Both the position numbers and the translations under genes were made by a program. Below are positions 16,344-23,252 of a DNA stretch of 26,026 bases, piece after piece. The number at the start of each line of letters is the position of its first letter. Position 1 is the stretch's first letter. Source of the stretch: CAYOHP01 sp964403795 [NCBI: uncultured bacterium] (GTDB lineage Bacteria > Muiribacteriota > UBA6191 > CAZXTJ01); NCBI GenBank assembly GCA_964403795.1, contig CAYOHP010000086.1, positions 1 through 26,026 of the forward strand. The letters run 5' to 3'. The notes under the pieces are model-generated. The model ran no database searches and was not told where the DNA came from. It saw nothing but the letters and a program-made list of their open reading frames with translations.

Positions 16344-18134
16344 TCAGTTGCCTTCCATCGGGAAGACCTTGATCTCCACCCGCCGGTTCTGGGAGTGGTC
16401 GGTCAGGCTGATGGGATTGTCCCAGCCGTTGCCGATCGAGGTGATCTTGTTGGCCGGGAAGTCCTTGAATTTCTTGAGGACCGCCTCCCGCACCGATCCG
16501 GCCCGCTTCTCCGAGAGCTCGGTCACGTCCTTCGAGAAGATCTCGAAGATCCGCTGGCCCTGGCGCTGGATCTCCAGCTTGCGACTGGTGTCCACGTTGC
16601 CCTCGATCACGATCCGGGCCGCCCCGAACTTGCCCGCCAGCCGTCCGATCTCCTCGATCTTCCCATCGAGGCCGGGCTCCACGGCCGGGTCCAAGGTCCA
16701 TGAGTTGGGGGCGAAGTGCACCATGATCGCCTTGGTGAGGATCGGGTTCGCCTCCACGTTCAGGCCGGTCGGACTCCGGGAGGGGAACTGCTTGGTGTAC
16801 TTGTCCTTCTGGTGGGCGAACTTGCCCTCCTGCTTCATCTGGAAGAGGACCCCGGCGTCCTTGACGTCCTCCGCCCGGACCGGCGATCCGATCGAACCGT
16901 AGGCCTTGTAGACATAGGAGGCCTGGGCCCAGGTCCGCTCGAAGTTGGTCGGGTTGTCCTTGTCGAGGAAGAACTTCAGGTTCTCCTCGAAGCCGGTGAG
17001 GTGGGCGTCCTTCATCATCCCGGCGGTGTCGTCGGGGGACAGCCCGAAGCCGTCGGCGAGGAGGCGGGCGGCCTTGCCCGGATCCTTCTCGACCATGTCC
17101 ATGCCCTCGAAGATCCCCGCCACCAGGCCCTTGATCACGTCGGGGTGGTCCTTGGCGAAGTCGGCCCGGGCCGCCCACACGTCGGCGATCAGGTGGTCGG
17201 CGTCGCCGGTGGTGGTGAGCAGGTAGGCGCCGTTGACCCCTCCCGGCTTGCCTCCCTTGGCCGGGTCGATGATGTTGTAGATGTCGGGGGCCCACGAGAC
17301 GCAGGCGGCGAGCTGGTTGTTCTCGACGAAGGCCCGGGCCGCCCCGAAGGCGGTATCGGTGAACCGGAAGGTCACCTCCGAGGCCCCGATCCCGGCCTCG
17401 GTGAGCAGGGTCAGGATGTAGTAGTGGCTGGGGGAGTGCTGGGCCAGGGCGATCTCCTTGCCCCGGAGGTCCCGGGCCTGTTGCACGTGACCCCGGACCA
17501 CCACGCCGTCACCGCCGTTGGACCAGTCGATCTGCTGGAAGACCTTGGGCATGACCCGAGGGTCCTTGGCCAGGCCCTCGGCGAAGAGGGCGATCATGTC
17601 GAGGGTTCCCCAGAGGACGTGGGACTGGCCGGAGACGTAGGCGGCCCGGGCCGCCTCCGGGTCGTCGATCAGCTTCAGGTCGAGCTTGAAACCGTACTTC
17701 TTGGCGAACACCGATTCGGCCGAAGGACTGAACCCGTTGTTCGCCATCACGATCGGGGCCCAGCCGCCCCAGATGTTGATGGGGAAGACCACGGTCCGGT
17801 CCTTGAACTCGTAGGCCTTGGCCGAGCCGGCGTCGGAGACGCCCTGGCGTCCTACGAACTTGTAGGCGTCGACCGTGGTGGTCCCCGGCTGGGCCGGGAC
17901 GGTGGCCGCGGGCGGAGCCGCGGGGGTGGAGGCGGTACTCGGGTCGCGCCCCTCGCGGATCGCGGTCAGCACCGCCGGATCGATGTCGCCGGGTCCCTTG
18001 GGCTTGGGGAAGAGCTGGTCGCGGAGCTTGTACGCGCCCACCGCGGCCAGCAAGCCGGCGAAGAAGAGGATCAGGATCACGCCGCCAGGCTTGATGCGGG
18101 CCTGGCCGGCCCGGGGGCTATGGGGCTTGGTCAT
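16344..18134 (-). CDS. Membrane-tethered ABC substrate-binding protein fused to an OmpA peptidoglycan-binding domain
   Basis: 596 aa. Residues ~18-36 form a single transmembrane anchor with a basic N-terminus (inside), and a Pro/Ala/Thr linker follows to ~88. Residues ~110-430 match the NMT1/SsuA/NrtA periplasmic binding protein style: INIWGGWAPIVMANNG (120-135), AAYVSGQSHVLWGTLDM, GKEIALAQHSPSHYYI. Residues ~460-596 are an OmpA-family domain: IMVHFAPNSWTLDP, IVIEGNVDTS (458-520 region), ELSEKRAGSV, then NRRVEIKVFP near the end, which holds the peptidoglycan-contacting Arg. The usual GHTD reads GNVD. So the binder is fixed at the inner membrane and attached to the wall. The gene follows pspA by 82 bp and is one base from the permease gene. 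It may sense envelope strain or gate the permease rather than simply deliver substrate (inference). Confidence 0.88.
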   Translation of the reverse strand: MTKPHSPRAGQARIKPGGVILILFFAGLLAAVGAYKLRDQLFPKPKGPGDIDPAVLTAIREGRDPSTASTPAAPPAATVPAQPGTTTVDAYKFVGRQGVSDAGSAKAYEFKDRTVVFPINIWGGWAPIVMANNGFSPSAESVFAKKYGFKLDLKLIDDPEAARAAYVSGQSHVLWGTLDMIALFAEGLAKDPRVMPKVFQQIDWSNGGDGVVVRGHVQQARDLRGKEIALAQHSPSHYYILTLLTEAGIGASEVTFRFTDTAFGAARAFVENNQLAACVSWAPDIYNIIDPAKGGKPGGVNGAYLLTTTGDADHLIADVWAARADFAKDHPDVIKGLVAGIFEGMDMVEKDPGKAARLLADGFGLSPDDTAGMMKDAHLTGFEENLKFFLDKDNPTNFERTWAQASYVYKAYGSIGSPVRAEDVKDAGVLFQMKQEGKFAHQKDKYTKQFPSRSPTGLNVEANPILTKAIMVHFAPNSWTLDPAVEPGLDGKIEEIGRLAGKFGAARIVIEGNVDTSRKLEIQRQGQRIFEIFSKDVTELSEKRAGSVREAVLKKFKDFPANKITSIGNGWDNPISLTDHSQNRRVEIKVFPMEGN

Positions 18135-18183
18135 GGTCGTCCCTTTCCGATCGGGCGGGGCAGGCCGATCCGCGGGAGGGAAA

Positions 18184-18210
18184 CGGGTCGGAGGCCCCGG
18201 CTCCGACCCG
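18184..18210 (-). terminator. Hairpin between pspA and the SBP-OmpA gene
   Basis: A perfect 10-bp inverted repeat (CGGGTCGGAG and CTCCGACCCG) with a 7-base loop lies in the 82-bp gap. On the transcribed (minus) strand it is followed by only TTTCCC, so it is a weak or partial terminator or a processing/stabilising stem. It could make pspA more abundant than the downstream genes. Confidence 0.5.
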
Positions 18211-18216
18211 GCGAAT

Positions 18217-18972
18217 TCAATCGCGCAGGCGCTCCGAGGCGATGGTCTTCACCGAGTCGAGTTCCTCGTCCTCGGGGACCACGTCGGCGGTGGCGGAGAC
18301 TCCGTCGGAGACGAGCCCCATCTCGAGCTCGAATTGGCGGAGGGTGTCGTTGGCCTGGAGGCGCTTGGCCTCCTCCTCGATGTCGAACTGCTGGGCGTCG
18401 ACGCTCTCGAGGGCCATCTCCATCTTGGCCTCGCCCATCGCCGACTGCTCCTCGACCTTGCGGATCATCTCGTCGTGGGTAGCGTCGATGCCGGCGACCT
18501 TGAAGTTCTCCATGGCGTCCGCCACCTTGCCCTGCCACTCGCTGCGGCGCTTGGCCGAGAGGGCCGAGGAGACCTCGCGGGTCTTCTGGTTCAGGTGGTT
18601 CACGAACTGCCGCTTGATCTTCATGGCCTTGTCGTAGGCGGCCTTGGAGGTCTCGAGCTGGCCCTGGGAGGCCTTCAGATCCTTGCGCACCGTCTCCAGG
18701 GTGGTGGCGAAAGTGACCGCCAGGTCTCGCCGGTCGGCCTTGAGCGAGGCCTTGATCTTGGCCGCCAGGTCGGCCTCCTGGGTCTTCAGCTTGGCGATCT
18801 CCTTCTCGAGGAGGGTGACGGTGCTGCGCACGTAGGCGATGTTCTGGTTGATCTCGGGGAGCTGGTCCTCGAGGTCGCGGATGTTCTGCTTGAGGATCAG
18901 CTCGGGATCCTCGCCGAGTTCGATGAAGAACCCCACGAAGCTCCGGACCATCCGCTTGAACCTCGCCCACAT
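18217..18972 (-). CDS. pspA: PspA/IM30 (ESCRT-III-like) family protein
   Basis: 251 aa. The start ATG (complement of 18970-18972) has GAGGAGG 6-7 nt upstream; an in-frame upstream start at 18993 is less likely. The protein begins with an amphipathic membrane-binding helix (MWARFKRMVRSFVGFFIE). The conserved opening DPELILKQNIRDLEDQL follows, then almost uninterrupted coiled coil to ~215 and a ~30-residue acidic tail beyond the usual core (E. coli PspA is 222 aa). PspA proteins polymerise on damaged inner membrane and stabilise it, and in proteobacteria they also inhibit the activator PspF. No pspF, pspB or pspC is visible here. It is the first gene of a seven-gene minus-strand run and is divergent from an FHA-protein gene. 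Confidence 0.93.
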   Translation of the reverse strand: MWARFKRMVRSFVGFFIELGEDPELILKQNIRDLEDQLPEINQNIAYVRSTVTLLEKEIAKLKTQEADLAAKIKASLKADRRDLAVTFATTLETVRKDLKASQGQLETSKAAYDKAMKIKRQFVNHLNQKTREVSSALSAKRRSEWQGKVADAMENFKVAGIDATHDEMIRKVEEQSAMGEAKMEMALESVDAQQFDIEEEAKRLQANDTLRQFELEMGLVSDGVSATADVVPEDEELDSVKTIASERLRD

Positions 18973-19026
18973 GGCGGACCTCCTCGGATTCAACCCGGGG
19001 TGCCGGTGGCACCCGTCCCCCGGACC

Positions 19027-19042
19027 GGCATCGTATCGGCCA
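19027..19042 (-). promoter_or_regulatory. Possible sigma-54-type promoter for the pspA operon
   Basis: Read on the minus strand this is TGGCCGATACGATGCC, a GG-N10-GC element with the TGGC half intact. It lies about 55-70 bp upstream of the pspA start. Classical psp operons are sigma-54 dependent, which makes the match attractive. In 70% GC DNA such a match can arise by chance, and no enhancer-binding activator gene is present in the window. Confidence 0.25.
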
Positions 19043-19061
19043 CAACCGCCCGAGTCCAGGG

Positions 19062-19090
19062 TTGCAGCGAACCCCCGGAGCGTCTACAGT
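19062..19090 (+). promoter_or_regulatory. Possible sigma-70-type promoter for the FHA/pseudokinase/PP2C operon
   Basis: TTGCAG (19062-19067), 17 bp, then TACAGT (19085-19090) is a good match to the -35/-10 consensus in an otherwise very GC-rich gap. It lies ~85 bp upstream of the FHA gene start. It shares the 202-bp intergenic region with the divergent pspA gene. Confidence 0.4.
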
Positions 19091-19174
19091 CGCTCCCGGC
19101 CGATGCGGTCGGGGAACCAGCCCGGATCCCCGACCGACGACCGACGACCTCTCCGGTCCCGGGGGTCCCCCACC

Positions 19175-19771
19175 GTGACACGCTGCGTCGATTGCGGTTT
19201 CGACAGCCCCGAGGGACACCGCTTCTGCGGGTCCTGCGGGGCGCGACTCGGGGTCCACGCCCCCGGGCGCTGCCCCGAGTGCACCCGGCTGGTCGGCCCG
19301 CGCGACCGCTTCTGCATGGACTGCGGCGCCTCGCTGCCCGCCTCGGGCACGGGCTCCCGGCCTTCCCCCGAGCCGCCCGCGGCCTCGCCGGACCCCGGTC
19401 CCGCACCCCGCCATGTGACCCTCGAGATCCCGGCCAGGAACCCGCTGGAGGAGGACACCTCCGACCATCCCACCGCCGCCATGCGGGCCCCGGTCCAGCT
19501 CAAGATCGTGGCCGGTCGGGAGGTCGACAAGGGCTTCATCCTGCCGGCCGAGGGCGGTGTGATCGGTCGCACCGAGACCGCCGATGTCCGACTCGAACTC
19601 GATCCCTACGTCTCGGAGTCCCATGCCAAGATCGGCCGGGGACCCAAGGGCGTCTTCGTCGAGGACATGGGGAGCGTGAACGGGACCTTCGTCCGGGTCA
19701 CCGGGACCCAGCCGCTCAAGGCCGGCGACGAGGTCAAGATCGGGCAGTCGATCTTCCGGGTGGAGAAGTGA
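19175..19771 (+). CDS. Double zinc-ribbon and FHA-domain protein
   Basis: 198 aa from GTG 19175; no strong ribosome-binding site is seen and no ATG is available. Two four-cysteine zinc ribbons open the protein (C4/C7/C18/C21 and C33/C36/C47/C50). A Pro/Ser/Ala linker follows, then a Thr-containing acidic stretch (LEEDTSDHPTAAM, ~91-103) and a C-terminal FHA domain (~107-198). The FHA signature residues are present: Gly131-Arg132, Ser147-x-x-His150 and Asn169-Gly170. FHA domains bind phosphothreonine peptides, so this is a likely reader of the kinases and PP2C encoded nearby. The arrangement of a phosphorylatable linker before an FHA domain recalls mycobacterial GarA/OdhI, where intramolecular binding switches the protein off. 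Whether that happens here is inference. Confidence 0.85.
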   Translation: MTRCVDCGFDSPEGHRFCGSCGARLGVHAPGRCPECTRLVGPRDRFCMDCGASLPASGTGSRPSPEPPAASPDPGPAPRHVTLEIPARNPLEEDTSDHPTAAMRAPVQLKIVAGREVDKGFILPAEGGVIGRTETADVRLELDPYVSESHAKIGRGPKGVFVEDMGSVNGTFVRVTGTQPLKAGDEVKIGQSIFRVEK

Positions 19772-19799
19772 CCCCGATCCCAGGGGTGCGACCCCGGCC

Positions 19800-21134
19800 G
19801 TGAGCGCCAAGTCCCGGGCGGGCGATCTGCTCTTCGGTCGCTACCGCGTCGATTCCCCGCTCGGACGCGGCTCGGCAGGGCCCTCGTTCCTGGGGACCGA
19901 CCTGGAGACCGAGGACCGGGTCGTGATCAAGGAGCTGCCGGCCGATCGGCCCGACCTGTTCGAGCGGTTCCAGGGCGAGATCGCCCTGCTCCGGCATCCC
20001 GGGGCCGAGTTCGCGGATCCCGAGGGGATCGCCCGCTACGTGATCCCGGTCGCCCTGGGGATGGCCCACGACCAGCCCTACGCGGTGCGCCCGTACATCG
20101 AGGGCGTGAGTCTCCGGGACCGGCTCCGGCAGGGGCCCCTCCCGGAGGACCAGGTCCGCATGGTGATCGGGGACGTCGCCCGGACCCTGTCGGCGGGCCA
20201 CCACGAGAACCTGGTGCTCCGGAACCTGAAGCCGGAGAACATCCTCATCGACTCCGGGGGACGGGCCAGGATCTCGGGGATCGGCACCGGGTGCTTCCTC
20301 ACCCGGGCCCGCCGGGAACAGCTCGGGGTGGAGCTCGGCGGACTCCGGTACGTGGCGCCCGAGCAGCTGCTCGATGCCCGCCGGGTGGACCGGGCCAGCG
20401 ACCTCTTCGCCCTGGGTCTGGTGCTCCACGAGATCCTGGCCGGGGCTTCCCCGGTGACCGGGGCCGCCATCGAGGACCTGGTCGAATGGTTCGCGGCGCC
20501 GCGTCGGATCCCGCTGCCGCCGGGGCCTTCGGACCTCGCCGAGCTGGCGGCCCGCTTGACCCTCTTCCACCTGGCCGAGCGTCCCTCCCGCGGCGAGATC
20601 GCCCTGGAGCGGGCCGCCCCCTGGATGCAGCCGCCCCTGGGCGAGGACGAGTGCGACGGGTGCAAGGCGGTCCTGCCCAGGCTCACGGCCTTCTGCCCCG
20701 CATGCGGGAGGGCCACCCGGGGTCCGTGTCCCCACTGCGGGCGACCGCTGGCGATCGGGGCTTCCTGGTGCGCGGCGTGCGGCGAGCGGGCCGAGCCCCA
20801 GCCCAGGGCCCGCCTCGAGGGTCTGGTCGGCGGCTACGGAGGCGAGGAGGTCGAGCTCCCCGGCGACTCCGAGGTGAGGCTGGGCCGGGCCGGCGAGTGC
20901 GAGGTCGGGTTCGAGGGCCGCGACCGCTACGTCTCCCGCCACCAGTGCCGCATCGAGGTGCGCCGGACCTGCCGCTGGCTGCTCGCCGGGGACTGGGTCT
21001 CGGGTCGCCCGACCACCAATGGCACCCTCCACAACGGGCGCAACGCCGACGGGCTGGGGGCCCAGCTGCTGCGGGCCGGCGACCGGCTCCGGATCGGGGA
21101 CAGCTTCTTCCGGTTCCGGGAGGGGCGGGCATGA
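19800..21134 (+). CDS. Pseudokinase, zinc-ribbon and FHA fusion protein
   Basis: 444 aa from GTG 19800, 28 bp after the FHA gene. Residues ~14-270 follow the Ser/Thr kinase fold: Gly loop LGRGSAGPSF, the ATP-lysine (VVIK, K44), KPEN and the APE motif (YVAPEQL). The catalytic HRD reads LRN (140-142), so the proton-accepting Asp is Asn. DFG reads GIG (160-162), so the magnesium Asp is gone. It should bind nucleotide poorly and not transfer phosphate. Residues 285-327 carry two CxxC pairs of zinc ribbons (C285/C288/C299/C302 and C310/C313/C324/C327). Residues ~345-440 are an FHA domain with Gly362-Arg363, Ser379-x-His381 and Asn407-Gly408. The likely role is a scaffold that reads phospho-Thr and presents or regulates partners (inference). 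The stop overlaps the PP2C start as ATGA. Confidence 0.85.
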   Translation: MSAKSRAGDLLFGRYRVDSPLGRGSAGPSFLGTDLETEDRVVIKELPADRPDLFERFQGEIALLRHPGAEFADPEGIARYVIPVALGMAHDQPYAVRPYIEGVSLRDRLRQGPLPEDQVRMVIGDVARTLSAGHHENLVLRNLKPENILIDSGGRARISGIGTGCFLTRARREQLGVELGGLRYVAPEQLLDARRVDRASDLFALGLVLHEILAGASPVTGAAIEDLVEWFAAPRRIPLPPGPSDLAELAARLTLFHLAERPSRGEIALERAAPWMQPPLGEDECDGCKAVLPRLTAFCPACGRATRGPCPHCGRPLAIGASWCAACGERAEPQPRARLEGLVGGYGGEEVELPGDSEVRLGRAGECEVGFEGRDRYVSRHQCRIEVRRTCRWLLAGDWVSGRPTTNGTLHNGRNADGLGAQLLRAGDRLRIGDSFFRFREGRA

Positions 21135-22066
21135 TCCTCGGGTCGCGTACCGACGTGGGACGCAAGCGGGTCCACAACGAGGACAACCTGGGCGCCTTGC
21201 GACTCGACCTGCGTCGGGACAAGACCCGGCGGGTCGACCTCTGGACCGCCATGGTCTGCGACGGAATGGGCGGAGCGGCCGGCGGCGAGGTGGCCTCGGC
21301 GCTGGCCGTCGCCACCATCGGACGCAGCCTGCAGGAGCAGGTGATGCGCGCCCTGCTCGACGACGGCGCCGAGTTCGTGGAGCTGCGCACCGTGCTCCGG
21401 GAAGCGCTCTGGGACGCCAATCGGGCCGTGTTCGACGAGGCCCGCAACCGGATCGGGCACACCGGGATGGGCTGCACCGCCACGGTCCTGGTGCATGCCG
21501 CCGGGAGGGTCCTGATCGGCCAGGTCGGCGACTCGCGGGGTTACCACTTCCGGGGCGGCAAGCTCACCCAGGTCACCTTCGACCACAGCTTCGTCGGCGA
21601 GCTCCTGCGGGAAGGGCGCCTCACCGCCGAGGAGGCCGAGAACCACCCCAGGAAGAGCGTGATCACCCGGGCCATCGGCTCCCGGCCCGAGGTCGAGGTC
21701 GACGTGTTCGATCGGCGGGCGGTAGCCGGGGACGTGTACCTGCTGTGCTCCGACGGCCTCTCGGGAATGGTGGCCGATGCCACCATCGAGGAGGTCCTCG
21801 GGAGGCTCCCCGACGACGCCGGGGAGGACGATCTCGACCGCACCGCCGGGGTGCTCGTCGAGATGGCCAACGAGGCCGGGGGCACCGACAACATCAGCGT
21901 GGTCCTGTGCCGGCTCGAGCACCGGGACATCTGGCGGCAGGTCCCCGATCCCATCCTGCTGCGTCCCCTGGCGCCGGATCGGGTCCTCTCCTGGACCGAG
22001 GCCGCCGACAAGGGCATTCCCGACGTGAGCCTCCAGGAAGTACCCGCCCGCGTGCGCCGGATGTAG
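21131..22066 (+). CDS. PP2C-family Ser/Thr protein phosphatase
   Basis: 311 aa. The start ATG overlaps the pseudokinase stop by 4 bp. PP2C (PPM) metal-binding motifs are all present: Glu-Asp in HNEDN (17-18), DGMGG with GGE (44-52), GDSRGY (133-138), CSDGLSGM (206-213) and GGTDN (250-254). This predicts an active Mn/Mg-dependent phosphatase that removes phosphate from Ser/Thr residues in the cytoplasm. A tail of ~45 residues (from about HRDIWRQVPDP) follows the catalytic core and has no membrane segment. It is co-transcribed with two FHA proteins and is the natural counterpart of the two kinases encoded convergently. Confidence 0.92.
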   Translation: MILGSRTDVGRKRVHNEDNLGALRLDLRRDKTRRVDLWTAMVCDGMGGAAGGEVASALAVATIGRSLQEQVMRALLDDGAEFVELRTVLREALWDANRAVFDEARNRIGHTGMGCTATVLVHAAGRVLIGQVGDSRGYHFRGGKLTQVTFDHSFVGELLREGRLTAEEAENHPRKSVITRAIGSRPEVEVDVFDRRAVAGDVYLLCSDGLSGMVADATIEEVLGRLPDDAGEDDLDRTAGVLVEMANEAGGTDNISVVLCRLEHRDIWRQVPDPILLRPLAPDRVLSWTEAADKGIPDVSLQEVPARVRRM

Positions 22067-22082
22067 GAGACCGGTTCCCGGG

Positions 22083-23252
22083 CTAGCGGCTCCCGGCCCA
22101 GGCGAGGAGCGCCTTGTGCTCGGCGGCCAGGCGACGGTCAAAGGGCCCCGGGACATGGTCGGGCGGGTTCGGGGGGAAGGCCGGGACGCCGGTCCCGGAG
22201 CCCTCCAGGATCCCGGCCGAGAGGCGCATCTCGCAGGCCTCGAGGGCCGCCAAGCGAGCGTCGTGCCCGGCTCCGACCGCGGCCGCGAGCTGTCGGTGGG
22301 CCTCTTCGGTTGCGCCCCGACGGAAGGCCGAGCGGGCCAGCAGGAGGCGGGCGGCGGGCCCCTCGGGGAGTTCGGCAGGAGCCATCGGCAGCCTCCCGGC
22401 GCGCCACTCCCGCAGCCGGGCACGGAGCTCGCCGCGTGCCCCGAGCCTGGCCTCGAGACCGTCCCTGACATTCTGGAACGGCTCCCCGAAGGCTCCCGGC
22501 GAAGCGGGGCGGGATCCCGGATCGCGCCGGGTGGCGGAGTGGATCATGTCGGCGATCTCGCCGGGGACCTCCGGGGCCAGCTCGGCGAGGTGGGGGATCC
22601 GGTCGGCGGCGGCTTCATGGACCAGGCCCCGGAGGTCGCCCGAGGCGAGTGCCGGGCAGCCGGTCAGGATCTCGAAGGCGACCAGGCCGGCCGCGTAGAG
22701 GTCGGAGCGGATCCCGGGCGGCTCGCCCAGGAGCTGCTCCGGCGCGGCGTAGCCGGGGGTCAGGGTCGGCGGTCCCTCGTCGGGCGAAGTTGCCTGGTCC
22801 GGTACCCGGGCGGCGCCGAGGTCGAGGACCGTGAGGCTGGCATCGTCCCCCAGGAGCAGATTGGCGGGCTTCAGGTCGCCATGCACCCGGCCGGCCGCAT
22901 GCAGGGCCGAGAGCGACGAGGCGAGTTCGAGGACCAGATCGAGGGCCTCGAGCAGCGGGAGGGACGCTCCGGCGAGGCGGTGGTCGAGGCGGGTGCCGCG
23001 CCGGTATTCGAGTGCCAGCCAGGGAATCCGCGCCTGGGGGTCGGAGTCGAGCAGGGCGGGGAAGGCGGGATGGGACAGTGACGAGTGCAGCGAGGCCTCG
23101 GCCGCGAAACGGCGACGGACCTCGGGACGGTCGGCCTGCTGCCGGAAGGCGACCTTCAGCACCACCAGACGCCGGGGGACGCCGGCGACCGCCAGGTCGA
23201 CGACCGCAGTGCCGCCGGTGGCGAGGCGCGCCAGGGAGGGCGGGGGACTCAC
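22083..23252 (-). CDS. Ser/Thr protein kinase with unusual nucleotide loop
   Basis: 389 aa. The start GTG (complement of 23250-23252) overlaps the upstream kinase stop by 4 bp (GTGA). The kinase domain spans ~1-260: VVLKVAF (Lys33), HGDLKPAN (H114-G-D116, N121), DLG (134-136), the activation segment with GYAAPEQLL, and a C-lobe SDLYAAGLVAFEILTG. The catalytic Asp, Lys, Asn and metal-binding Asp are kept, so activity is likely. DLG instead of DFG is common in bacterial kinases. The N-terminal glycine loop is short and weak (ARLATGGTAVVDLAV), and there is almost no sequence before it. A helical C-terminal ~100 residues (GPAARLLLARSAFRRGATEE in part) has TPR-like character. No transmembrane segment is visible, so it is probably soluble and translationally coupled to the larger kinase. 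Confidence 0.85.
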   Translation of the reverse strand: MSPPPSLARLATGGTAVVDLAVAGVPRRLVVLKVAFRQQADRPEVRRRFAAEASLHSSLSHPAFPALLDSDPQARIPWLALEYRRGTRLDHRLAGASLPLLEALDLVLELASSLSALHAAGRVHGDLKPANLLLGDDASLTVLDLGAARVPDQATSPDEGPPTLTPGYAAPEQLLGEPPGIRSDLYAAGLVAFEILTGCPALASGDLRGLVHEAAADRIPHLAELAPEVPGEIADMIHSATRRDPGSRPASPGAFGEPFQNVRDGLEARLGARGELRARLREWRAGRLPMAPAELPEGPAARLLLARSAFRRGATEEAHRQLAAAVGAGHDARLAALEACEMRLSAGILEGSGTGVPAFPPNPPDHVPGPFDRRLAAEHKALLAWAGSR

